In this document: piece by piece, positions 27,103 through 40,600 of the stretch
Position numbering within the stretch: the first letter of the stretch is position 1
Layout: every line of letters starts with the position of its first letter
Assembly: GCA_963930645.1 (NCBI GenBank)
Contig: OZ005648.1
Span: 273,530,403-273,594,402 of the forward strand
Direction: 5' to 3'
DNA from: Salticus scenicus
Taxonomy: Eukaryota; Arthropoda; Arachnida; Araneae; Salticidae
DNA length: 64,000 bases
The notes under the pieces: model-generated
The model's input: only the letters and a program-made list of their open reading frames with translations
Databases searched by the model: none
What the model was told of the DNA's origin: nothing
Made by a program: the position numbers and the translations under genes

Positions 27103-27869
27103 AGAAGAAAAAGAAAAAAGAAAGAAAAAAAAAAATGGTAATATGTGCCCAATGAAACCGATGAATGATTGCATTTGGTCGATTTTTATTACTGTAAAAA
27201 AAAATAATAATCGAGAGATGTAATATTCACGTGTTTCTTTTTTTAATTTATATAAACAATTATGAAATAGTAATAAAATATAATAAAATATCTTTCAGCA
27301 TATCACATAATTTAAAAAAAAAACTTTAATAAACTTTATTTCCAACGTTTCGGTTAAAATTCATCTTTAACCATCTTCAGGGAAGAATGATGTTTGAAAA
27401 CCATAAACATAGACAATTTAAGTCATTCTATAAAACCACAAATAAAATTTCTTCCCTGAAGATGGTTAAAGATAAATTTTAACCGAAACGTTGGAAATAA
27501 AGTTTATTAAAGTTTTTTAAAATTATGTGATATGCTGTAAGATATTTTATTATATTTTATTACTATTTCATAATTATTAAAACAGCATATATAAAAGTGG
27601 ATAAATATTTTGAATTATGTAAACAAATTGAATATTCTGACAAAAAGTTTCTATCCGTAAGTCAAACAAACAAATTGCCTACATAATCTTTGATTTTGTA
27701 TTTTGTATTTTTTATTTATTTTTTTAATTATTATTTATTTATTTCTTTTATCGTGTAAAGGAAAAAGTTGTGAAATACGACTCTTATTATTTCGTCCACA
27801 CGGGGAAGTTAAATTGACTGTCATCTCTATACATCTTAGACTAAATGTTAAAACTGCCTAGTCTAGCAA

Positions 27870-27902
<33 letters not shown>

Positions 27903-30900
27903 TAAAAATTCTGTCAAAGACAAAATTTAGTTTAGTACGGAGGACTATTAATTTCACTCTGTAAAATTTTTAATTTTATTTATTTACTTATTTTAATCTC
28001 ATTTTTTGACCGTAAAACTGGGCCATGTACTTTTTAAAATGTCTGAAATAAATTAAGATGAAGTGTTTCCACCTAAATCTCATACTTTAGTTAATTTAAA
28101 AAAAATCTAATTGTCGTATTGAAAAACTGTTTGCAGACCTGGATTTAGAAAAATCGCCCCTTTTATTCGGTATCTGATTTGTAACGATAGGACTGATATT
28201 TCTAATTTATTTTGGTGTTACACAAAACTGATCTACAAAAACTCCAGATTGAAACCAATAGTCCTCCGTTTTAATAAAAATTAAAAATTCTGTGAAAGAC
28301 AGAATTTAGTTTAGTACACTGGACTATTAATTTCAATATGTAAAATTTTTATTTTAATTTTCTAATTTTTTAATCTCATTTTTAACACTTTCCAACAAGG
28401 TTGAAAAGTGTTTATGACTTCGGTTTGTCTAACTGTCTGTCCATGTGTCTGTCTGTCTGCGCTTTGTCTCCCGTAAATATTTATTGAATTTCTTGAAACT
28501 AATGTATATTATTCAAGTTCACTACCCGATATTCCCATTGAAAATGGAATAATCACCTTTACTGCTTTGTGTATATAGGGACACCCGAAAGTTTTCTAAA
28601 GCATTGTGTCCTACACTGTTAAAAATAGCTTCTTAAAAAAATAAGTACATATTGTCTCAAAATAGCTCCAAAACAATATATATTTAAATTTGAAAAAACA
28701 TGTACTCATTTTTTAGTTTATTGACATATCAAACATGGGGATATTGGGATTCTTATTGGTCAACCCCATTTTTGAGCATGTCAATATACTCAAAAATGAG
28801 TACATGGGTTTTCAAATTTAAGTATATATTGTTTCGGAGCTATTTTGAGACAATATATACTTATTTTTAAGAAACTATTTTTTATAGTGTATGAGAGGCA
28901 TTTCTATAAAACCATATTTTAATACTGTTACTTTACACAAGTCTTAATGAAATTTAAATATGTTATTCAAGTCCACTATCGGATGTTTCTCATTGAAATG
29001 GAGTAAATACCATGACTGGTTTATATACAGGGACACCCGAAAGTACTCCTAAGCATTGTGTTCTATGAGAGGTGTTTCTGAAAACTAAATATGAAGAACT
29101 TTATTTTTCACAAATCTTAATAAAATTCAAATATATTATTCATATGCACAAAAGAATGTTTTCCGTAGAATACAGTATGATTAGCATTAGATATTAGATC
29201 TACAGGGCCATACAAAAATATTCAATTATATTAATGGGTATTATTGGAAATTTGCTGGAATTGCATTTTCGTTTACATGAATCTTTTTTTTTATCATTTT
29301 CTAAATGTTTTTCATACTTTCCAATTAGGTTAAAAAGTTTTAATGATTTCGGTTTGTCAGTCTGTCCGCGCTCTAACTCCCGTAAATATTTATGGAATTT
29401 TTTGAAACTGATATATGATATTCAAGTTCACTATCGATTGTTTCCTATTGAAAATGGAGTGATTATCTCTACTGGCTTGTGTACAGGGATACCCAGAAGT
29501 ATTTCAAAGCATTGTGCTCTATGAGAGGTATTTTTATGAACTATATTTTAATTCCTTTGTTTTACACAAATTTCAATAAAATTGAAATATGTTGCTCAAA
29601 TTCACTATCGGATGTTTGCTATAGAAAATTGAGTAAATACCACCGCTGGTTTGTGTACAGGGATACCCAAAAGCATTCCAACTCTTTCGTTCTATGAGAG
29701 GTATTTCTATAAACCAAATTTTAATAACTATACTTCGAAAAAATCGTAATGAAATTGAAGTATGTTATTCGTATGCACAAAAGAATGCTTTATACAGAAT
29801 GTAGTATGAATAGCATTAGATTTACAGGGCCACACAAATATATTCAGTTAAATTAGGCTCTTATTGCATATTTGCTGAAACTGCGTTTTTGTTTACATTA
29901 AGCGATATAACACTTTTTAACGTTTTTTAAGTGGGAATATGATTTCAATTTCAGTATCTATCTGTCCGACTGTCCCTCTGTCTCTCTGTCCATCTGCTCG
30001 CCTCAGCGTCCGTAAATATTTAAAAAATTTTTACAAAATTATATATGTTATTCAAATTCGCTATGGAATGTTCCCTAGTTTAAATGACAATGATAGATCC
30101 TGTGCAATTGGTTTGTGTACAGGGACAGCCAAAAAAATGCCAATGTATTGCATTTTAGGACAGACATTTTTATAAATTACATTTTAAGAACTTTCTTTTG
30201 TAAAAATCATGAGCATTGATTTTTAATATGCTAAAATAATATTTTGTATTGAATATAATTTTGTTATCCTTTAGATTTACAGGACTACACTAAAATATTC
30301 AAATGCATTACGGTTATTAGTGTTAAGCATTTTTAACACTTTCTAATAATGTTTAAGAATGCTTAGGAATGTAATTAGTCTATCTGTATGCTTTTCAGAA
30401 CTACTGACTGCCCGCTGTGTAATTGCGTAGGCAAAGAGTTTTGAAAGTTATACAATACAACAATTACGTACATTTGTGAAGTGTTATTAACTAATGCGTA
30501 CCGCATGATTTTGCGTTCTTGTTTGACCGTAAAACTGGGACACGTATTTTTTAAAATGACTGAAATGAATTAAAATGAAGTGTTTCCACCTAAATTTCAT
30601 ACTTCAGTTAGTTTTAAAAAATCTAATTGCCGCGTCGGAAAACTGTTTGCACCCCTGCGATTCATAAAAATTGCCCCTTTCATTTGATACTCAATTTGTA
30701 ACGATAGGATTGATATTTCTCATTTATTTTGGCGTTATATAAAACTGGACTACAAAAACTCCAGATTGAAACTAATAGTCCCCCGTCCTAATAAAAATTT
30801 AAAATTCTGTGAAAGACAGAATTTAGTTTAGCTCCGAAGACTATTCATTTCAATCTGTAAAGTTTTAATTTTTAATTTTTAATTTATTTTTTTAATTTAT

Positions 30901-31596
30901 TTTTTATCTTATTTTTTGACCGTAAAAATGGGCACGTACTTTTTAAAATGACTGAAATGATTAAAATGAAGTGTTGCCATCTAAATTTCGTACTTTAGTT
31001 AATTTTAAAATATCTATTTGCCATGTCAAAAAAACTGTTTGCACCACTGGATTCAGAAAAATCGCCCCTTTCATTTGGTACCGATTTTGTATCGATAGGA
31101 CTGATATTTCTAATTTATTTTGGCGTTACACAAAACTGGTCTTCAAAAACTCCAGATTGAAACTAATAGTCCTCCTCTTAAAAAAAAAAAGAAAAGAAAA
31201 GAAAAAAATAAAAAGTAAAAAAAACAAACAAGAGAGTGAGTGAGAAAGAAAAATAAAAAGCAAGTAAATATAATAAATAATAAATAATAATAATAATAAA
31301 TAATAATAATAAATAATAAATAAATAAATAAATAATAACAGTAATAATTTAAATAGTTAAATAAATTTCTATATGAAATTATAATAGGCTAAATTAAATA
31401 TATATAACAAGTTACGAATGAATTTTCGGAAAAGTAAAATCGGAAAAAGAAATTAATAAATAACATCGCAATACACCCACGTACAGACACATGCATAAAC
31501 ATACAATCACACATATACAAGCAGTACCTAAAACGTAATGGCAATGATGTGGCAAAATTAAAAAGAGCTTATCTCTACATGTAACAAAATAAAATA

Positions 31597-31657
<61 letters not shown>

Positions 31658-34600
31658 CTCTCGCTTTGTAGGAAAATGGTTGGTCACAGAGTTGCAGAAT
31701 TTTGCAGGTTCGTATTAATCACTGTGCACCTAAAAGCTCTATTATTCAAATTTTTATTTATTTATTTATTTATTTATTTTTAAATTAATTAAATCTGTAA
31801 ATTTCTGAAATGATCAACTCTGGAGGTGGAAAGGTAAAACAAATAGATTTTCCGTAGCCCATCAGCTCTGTTAGTTAGACCGTCACGCTAATAACGTGAC
31901 GAATTATAAATATATACACAACGCCAGAGACGCCAATATAAAATATTAAGCGCAGACTGCAGTTATTTCGGTAGCGTAAAGCGTACCGCCATCAGAACAG
32001 AATGACGAAGTGGATCTTCGGATATTGTGTGATGGAGGCACCCGTGACAGAGTCACGCATTCTCGGGTACTTAAGGACAGACGTTAACCGGATGAGAGTC
32101 CTGAATTTAAATTTCACTGAAAAGGGAGAGGGGGGGGGTACATAACAAAGAACAATAAACATTAAAAAGGAATTTTGGAGCTTATGGAAGAAGGAAGCAC
32201 AATGCATAAAAATGAGTAGCAAGATTAAAGATAGCATTACAAAATTAATAGAAAGTTTAAGGATAGTAAGAATATTTTTGTATTTTTAAAGACCAGAATT
32301 TTATACTTTTTTTGGCATTTTTTGAAAATTTTTAATTATTTATCCATTTATTTTTTAAACAAACACATGACAGCACAAATAACAAAGACAAGATAAAATC
32401 TCCGAAGAGAAGTCAATGCCTAGAGGCGACAGAAAAGAGAAAAAAGGCATAAAGTTAAGAACACGAAAAAGGTTAAAGGTGGGAGTTAAGACATAGACCC
32501 GCTTTGGGTCTGCTTCTGTTATTAGGATCATTGTGGTCGTACGTTGTGAGAGTGTTCAAAGCAGAGTTATCTAGAGATTCAAGAGCCAAATGAAACTGAA
32601 TATTTAAGTATTGGATAAAATCATTAAGTTTAAGAGTTTCTATTTCTTTGTAAGTGGAAAAGTTTCTAACGTACTAAAGCATATCAAGTATTTGTCGAAT
32701 AGTTGCATTTTGTGCCCATATGAGTAACTTGATATGGGATTTTCAGTATATGACCACACCATACAAGCGGTTTGATGTGGTCAAAAATTAATTATTTAAT
32801 TAAACGTATTAATTATTTCGAAAATTCTCTCTTTGAAAAAATATCTCTTCCATTTTGGATCCGTTATGTGGATAATACTTTCACTTTGATTGACATTTCT
32901 CGGTGTACACATGCGTTTTAAAGTGTATTTTTAGTTTTAATGCTCTTTAATAATTAAAAAATTTAATTAAGAAACAAAAATGTGCATCTTATTCAAACAC
33001 AAAATTGTAATAATTAATTTATGATGAATGTTGTGATGAATTTATGATGATGAAAACATCTTATAATTCATAACTATATTTAATTGGTAAGTGCAATCTA
33101 ATCCTTTTTTTTTCCTTCTAACATAAACTAGAACAATTATTCATACGAATGAAAAATGTCTCTTATTTTAAAACTCTTTTCCTCCAATAATTTTATAATT
33201 CGAAATCTATTCTCGTGTCTATAATTTCTTTTATTTCCGGAATGTAAAAATTCCAATTTCTTATCAAGTGGAAAAAGCTTTCACATCCTTGACCCGGAAA
33301 AAATCCAATTAATCAACCTTCAAAGACAGCGTAGGAAATAGTTTCTAGCTGAAAGTTATGAAATAGATTTAACTCTCTTAAGTAAATAGTCGGCGATTTT
33401 GTTTCATTTTTCCATTTTCTCTGAAATAAAAATAAGGTTTTATTCTGTGATTCAGAAGTTGATTGGCAACTCAGTTTTGTCTTTTTCTTTTGTATTAAAT
33501 GAATTTGCTTGAGCATAAACTTTCATGTTTAATTTTCACGAAGATGTTATATAATTTTCTTTTCCCAATCAATCTGTTATAGTTATCTCAGTCAATAAAA
33601 CAGTTAGTAATTAATAGAGATAATTATGCATGGGAGTTGCTACATTAAATTTAGCAAAAAATGTATTTGCTTCAAAAAAAGAAGAAAATGTAAGATTAAA
33701 TTAAGTAAATGTACACAATTTAAAAAATAAAATAAAATAAAAATAAATCTTTAAATCTTTATATGTATATATAATCTCAAAAACTGAAGAAAAAAAAAAT
33801 TAATTAAATATGAAAAGTTTGTTTTTAAACTCTTATTTTGCATTAAATCATCAAATTCAATATAATTAAACACTGAATAGTGTAATAACTTCACCCAGTC
33901 GGTAAAATTATCCGAACACTAGCAAAAATTCCTGTGTAAAAAAAAGTAGAGTTAATACTGTTTTGTTAAATAAATCCTTGCCGAATCATGTCCTTAGACA
34001 GTCTAAGAACATGATTCGACGAGGATTTATTTAACAGAACAGTATTAACTCTACTTTTTTTTCATCGGAATTTTTGCTAGTGTTCGGATACTTTTGTTAC
34101 CGATTGTACTATGGAAAATATGTGCTATTTTGCTTTTCTTTAAGGATGCAGATTTGTATAGCGAAAAAGAAAAAAAAAATCACATTTCTATATAGATATT
34201 TAAATACTTATTATTTAAATCGTAATATTTTAAATAACTAATAACTTAAAATTTTTTTAAATAATTCATTACTTTATTTATTATCATTTTATTTATTTAT
34301 TTATATTTTATTTATTTATTTATTTTTTTAGAATCACCTCTCGTTTGATGTTATGGTAATAAACACAGACGTCGTTAATGCTGGGAAAATACGGAAATAT
34401 GTAAAATTATTAAAAGTTTCTTCACCGTGTACTATAATTATTTTTTGTCAAAGGAAAATTTCAATTATTAATATTTTTTTCATTTGAACATTTCAATTTA
34501 TTTTCGTAATTAAACCGCAAATATAATCGTTCAGAAATAGTACTTTAAATCTTTTTAATAATCTGGTATGGCACTCACACTGCTTTCTGTTACTTTACAC

Positions 34601-37600
34601 TGCTATAGAGATTATTACAGCTTAAGGTGACACATATGAGATTTACTGAATCTAAATTTTCTAGCGTATTTTAAACAGCCATTCAAAACAGTTTTCGAAA
34701 CCATTTTTGTTTGACAAAAATTTCTGTGTTGGGAGATTTGTCGCTCCCATCAACCCATAAAATACCCATATATGTAAAATATTTATAGTTGTTATTTAAC
34801 TTTTTTTTCAAAATATTCAGAGAATTATAATAAAAAAGCACTAGAGGACTGAATTGAAAATTAATAAGTTAAAAACTTTGAATAAACACCATAAAATGCA
34901 AAAACTCATTATGTGTCGTCGCTTTGTGTGCAGCACTCGTGCCTACTTTATTCGATTGACGAAGGGTCTTGTTTTATTTCGACCCGAAACATTTGCTGCG
35001 AATTTTTGCCCTATAGGATGTTTATTCAACGTTTTCAACTTATTATCCAGAGAATTTCCGCTCATACCTTTCTAAAACTTAAGGAATCAATTTTGAACAG
35101 CTTTGTATATCTATATAATATTTCTCTTACTTGGACCAGTTACGATTAAGTTTTGTCGAAACGATATGATAGTGATGTACGTAATTCACAAAATACGCGA
35201 AAATAAAAAATAATATTTATAAATGGACAATATTTACGCACGTGGACTCAGCTCAATTATCTAATAAGAAAACATGACGGCATTTGTCTGATAAGAGTAT
35301 TTTATGAAAAATGCATTTTTTAAAGTTGAATCTTAAGAATCTTTGCAAGCGTCATTTTAAATTTAGCAATACTTTAAAGATATATATATAATATGAATTA
35401 TTATCATTAACTGACTAAAAAGCAGATCATAAAAAGTATTAAAGATTGTTCATGGGGGTCCTATACTAAAACAGAAATGCGTTGCGGAATTATAAAAACT
35501 GGGCCGTCAATTATGAATTTTATTTCGAAATCTTTATTTGTATGATTGTAGTTTCACTATTGCACAGTCATATTTTTCGTTCTAATAATAATTTGGCGAA
35601 TGGTGAATTAAATTTTTAATTACGTGGTGAAATTCACATTTATGAGTTTCAAATTTTAAAGGTCAATAAGAAAGAAAGAAAATGCGAAAATTTCGCATGG
35701 GTTTGCTAGTTATGTATAAATTGTATCAGGTCAAAGCAATGTATTTAAACAATATAAAAAAGCATGACACAACTTTAAATGCGCATAGAACTAATATATC
35801 AGAATCCTTTTGTGTAAAAACTACTGTAAAAATGAAGGACACGTATTTTTCATACCACATTTTTATGGAACATTCTTTTGTGCCCATAAAGAATGCATGT
35901 AAATTTTATTTAGGCTACAAGTTACACAAAATTGTACCTACTGAAAATTTAGCCCGCAGACGTCCTGCATTTGAATATTTTTTGGATGTCCCTGTACATG
36001 AACCATTTATCCGATTTCGATAGAAAGTTTCAAGTAATATCCCCATATGATGCTGATTTTAAATACCGTGTTTGGATTTTTTGCTGATATTTGTTTTTTA
36101 GTTTTGCTGAAAACAGATTCAGAGACACACAAACAGACGAATACACAGACCCACAACTAAAAACCTGATTTTTGGATTCAGAAGATCTCAAAAGTGTAAA
36201 TATAGTAAAAGCTCACTTTCGAAGATTTTACCCCCCCCCCCCCCCCCAAAAAAAAAAAAAATTAAATTAAATAAATAAATAAATAAATAAATAAAATAAA
36301 ATAAAATATAAATAAAGAAATAAAAGAAATAAATAAATAAAAGAAAAAGAAAAAATGAAAAGAAATGAAATAATAATAATAATAGTAATAATAATATTTT
36401 TTTTGCCATTTGTGGGTAAGAGAAAATAAAAATAAATGATTGCTTTGTAAGATGGCAAAGCTAGATGTATTATCAAAGTTTTCAATCGTTCTATAGTTAT
36501 TCATTTTCCAATAGCTGACGCTTAAAGTTAACCAGAGATTAAAGATAAAAACCCTATGCATTATAAAAGACTCTAGTATTTAAACGAAACGAATTTATTT
36601 TACTTGATATGTTATAAAATCTTGTCAATAAATTTTAATTATGAGTGTGCAAATAAGACAAAATTTTTTAAAGAAATATTTCAACTTAATGAGGCTAAGT
36701 GATTCATAAGCCGTCTTGTTGTGATTCTTAAATTACCCATATTTTTAATTCATATTAATAACAAAAATATTTCCTAGATAAAATATATCTTTTTGTCTCA
36801 CCCACTAACTCTAATGGAAACATCTAAAAATATTTCAGTGCATTGTACCCACAGGTTACGAAATGCATTTCACACAAAGTATTCCGTCGTCTACATGCTT
36901 CACGTACAATCACAGCTCTAAAAGAGTGATGGGCGTCCTTGGCCTCTAAACGGCCCGATACACTCGTAGACTATTTCATAATTTTCGCACATCGGATTTT
37001 AACACTTTCCAAGTGAAGAAATAATAATAAAAAAAGAAGTAAATTAACTTCAGAGTGCTTTTGATAACGATGTATTACTATGGGATGCGAGATGTAAAGG
37101 TAGCGGAAGAAAAACGGTCTTTCTCCACCTCGATAAGGTGAAACTGAAAATCATTCAATTGTATTTTATAAACTGTTACGCTAGGGGTAAGATGGATTGA
37201 CGTAGAAAACGGAGGAGGTTATATAGATTATACACCTTTTTAATGTACTGAAAATAGAGAGGGGAGGGGAATAAATTAGCGAAACATATTAACCTTACTC
37301 TTGTATTGCTTTTTATACTATAAATAAATACAGATTTTTTTACAGATTACAGATTATAAGAAATACAGCATTTCATCGTTTCCGATGGTACGTTGAAAAG
37401 AAATTAAAATAGTTTTAGAAGCAGTTTTATTTGCCACACATTTCTGTGTGAGAAGAGCACCATTTGAATGTTGTACCTAAATTCGTAAGGCCGTATTACA
37501 TTTAAAATTTTATTTCGAAATATTCATAGAACATCTACATTACTTCTAGCAACTTACGGATCAATGTATTAAAATTTTCAAGTAACATTTCCATATACTA

Positions 37601-40600
37601 TACATAAAAAATACAGATTTCGTGCTGTTTTATCTGGTTTTCAGAAATGGGAAATAATCAGAAATCTTTTTCTTTGCCCCCCCCCCCCCCCCTTAAAATT
37701 TACTTATCTTAGAGAAAAATTTCAACTGGTATCCTATATGTATCCTATATAATATGCGTTACAAATGTCAAATGTTAACATTTTCAATTATTGTTTTTAA
37801 GTTAATGTGATAATAGATAGACACACAGACACACAAACCAACAGCAAAAATCTGAATTTCGTACTTAACGAATTTCAATAAGTAACTAGCGGGCTTCGTC
37901 CTTTAGCGGGTCAGTATTTTCAAATGAATCACTAAAATTAATGAATCACTAACAGTAACTTTTAGTGTTAAGAAAAGAAATTAAAAAAAAAAAAAAAAAA
38001 AAAAAACATTTCTGATTGGGTAAAAAGTCGGCCAGGGTCCCCACTGCCTTCAGTAGTGCAGTCCCGTGAGCGCTGCGCGCGCGTATTCCTTCCCTGACCC
38101 TTCGTGCCCCCTAAAAAAAAATCATTTCTGATCGGGTAAAAACTCGCACCGGGTCTCCACTGCCTTCGGCAGCGCAGACCCATGCGCGCTGTGCGCGCAC
38201 GTGTAAAGGTATACGCACGCTGCGCGCACATATTCCTTCTCAAGTCAATTTTTTATTCTTAAGAAAAGAAAATTTTAAAAATCATTTCTCAGCGAGTACA
38301 AAGTCGGACCGGGTCCCCACTGCCTTCGGAAGCGCTGTCCCATGCGCGCGCACGTGTGAAGGTATACGCGCGCTGCGCGCACATATTCCTCCTCAAATCA
38401 AATATTTATTCTTAAGAGAAGAAAATAAAAAAATCAATTCTCATTGGTTAAAAAGTCGGGACGGGTCCCCACTGCCTTCGGCAGCGCAGTCCCGTGCGCT
38501 CTGCGCGCGCACAAGTTAAGGGATATGCGCGCGGTGCACGCCTATTTCTTCTCCACCCTTTCAAGCCCTCTTAATTAACCTACGTATACCAAATTTGAAC
38601 GATCTAACTTATTTGGCTGAGATGCAAAAGAAAACGTAATCAAGACACCTCAAAACGTGTAAATCTGGTGAAAACTTTCGATAATTTAAAAGAACTTTAA
38701 AATATCTTTCGAATGATGTATTAAAAATAATTTAATCATAATTAGAAATTGAAATATTGAAATTTGAAAACATTACAGCGCCATCTGGCGGTAGAAATTT
38801 CTGTATTCCACTGTTCGATTCCAATTCAAAAAAGCTTTCTAATGATGTATTACTTATTAAATTATTTTAATTAGTAGCTGAGATACAAAAGAAAACTAAT
38901 TCAAGGCACCTCAAAACGTGTAAATCTGGTGAAAGCTTTCGATAATATAAAAGAACTTTAAAATATCTTTCGAATGGTGTATTTAAAAAAATTTAATCAT
39001 AATTAGAAATTGAAATATTGAAATTTGAAAATATTACAGCGCCATAAAAGAAAACTGATTCAGGACACCTCAAAACGTGTAAATCTGGTGAAAACTTTCG
39101 ATAATTTAAAAGAACTTTAAAATATCTTTCGAATGATGTATTAAAAATAATTTAATCATAATTAGAAATTGAAATATTGAAATTTGAAAATATTACAGTG
39201 CCATCTGGCGGTACAAATTTCTGTATTCCACTGTTCGATTCCAAATCAAAAAAGCGTTCTAATGATGTATTTTTGTATGGAGATTTTTTTTTACCTCTCA
39301 TGAACCTCCTCGGAGTCAGATTTTAGAATTTTTCTTTATTATGTTTTTTAAAATTAATTAAAATCTGAAAACAAAAAAATTCATTTTAGCTTTAAAATTA
39401 TTAAATAAATAATCAACTAATGCCAAAAAAGTTTACGTATTCCTTTTTTTTTTTTTTTTTTTTCAAAACAAAATGGCGTTTTATGCAGTTTTTGAAGAGG
39501 TAAGCAGTATTGCAGAGAATTAAACATCTTTCTTGCTTTAAATGATAGCTGCCTTCGGTAACTTAGGAGAGAGATTGTCTGCCGTATACCAATTTTTTAC
39601 CATATAATTTTGCAGTGTTCGACACACGCAAGGCCGCAGCCAGAAAAAAAAAAAAAAATTAAGAGGGGGTTCCAACTTTAGTACATAATGTTGAGTGTTA
39701 AAAATTAAGATAACGTATAAATTTTGAGGACAAACGGCTGACCGCAAAGCTATAATATTTGGTATGGAGGTCCATTTTGGTATCTCATGTTGTACCTCGA
39801 AGCCTAATATTCGATTAATAATTTTTAAATTAATTTAAATATGAATTTTCAGGTCGACTCTTTTACCATTTGAAAAACATAAAATAGCGAAAATCAGTAT
39901 CGTAAACAAACTGGCGGCAATTAAAATAGATTATCTGCCAATCGGGATCATTAACAGAGATAATTACGTTTTATTTTTTATGCATTATCCTAAAATTAAA
40001 GGAGCTGTAATTAGCGAAATATTGCTCTGATTTTTTTCAAACGCTTGGAAATATAACTAACTACTTAATATTTAAATAAGTAAATCAAAATAAAATAATT
40101 TAAATTGGAAATGATATGCTTGTAATCACTACAAATTTGCCTCATTAATTGAATTTACGCTAATAGCACAACGTAATACAGCATTTAGCTTAAAATAGCG
40201 CTGACAGAAATTTTGACAAACGAATTTATACAATTACTACTATTATATACTATAATTATATTAATCATATTGTAATTTTTTTAAAAATAGAAATTGAATA
40301 TGATTGGTGCGAGGGCTTAAATAACTAGGTTTTGCCACTAAGTATCTCTAATAATTATACCAAAACTAAAATGTGAAGTAGATGCTGAGATGTATAGTAA
40401 AATCGCAGTTCTTGAATATTAACAGAGCCATTTGGCATTTGTCGTCTGATAAACAACCAAATTGAATTGGTAGTGTTGAGCGATTTCAGTGGCTTTTTTT
40501 TTTTTTTTTTAATTTTAATTTTAAAACAATTGATTAAAATAAATAAATAAATAAATAAAAATAAAATTAAATAAATAAAAATATCATTTAAATCTAGTGA

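Larger units (their letters stand above)
27915..31190. repeat. Tandem array of about 365-bp units, split by an inserted element
   Basis: Three units: 27915-28257; 28292-28381 continued at 30522-30785; 30800-31175. Each has ACGGAGGACTATT, TTTTTGACCGTAAAACTGG, GAAGTGTTTCCACCTAAAT, GTTTGCACC.CTGGATT, AAAATCGCCCCTTTCAT and CTCCAGATTGAAACTAATAG. Unit junctions are palindromic: AATAGTCCTCCG...CGGAGGACTATT around TTCTGTGAAAGACAGAA. The same motifs recur singly at 50640-50770 and in the 9744/51420 family. Confidence 0.88.

Noticed and set aside
29234..30175. Several 70-96-codon frames
   Set aside because: They run through the 185-bp repeats of Helentron-like copy 1 and recur in copies 2 and 3 with shifts; no conserved protein.
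31850..31925. Functional tRNA-Ile gene
   Set aside because: An anticodon-like arm is present but no acceptor stem or clean B box.
35682..36023. 113-codon open frame
   Set aside because: The second half reads through a decayed repeat resembling the inverse of the Helentron-like units; no domain, biased AT-rich codons.
36188..36561. Overlapping minus-strand frames of 72-99 codons
   Set aside because: Translation of (AAAT)n, A and C runs into Phe/Tyr/Ile/Leu stretches.
37968..38243. 91-codon minus-strand frame with Arg-rich sequence
   Set aside because: Frame across the CpG-rich tandem units; the units differ in length and break the frame.
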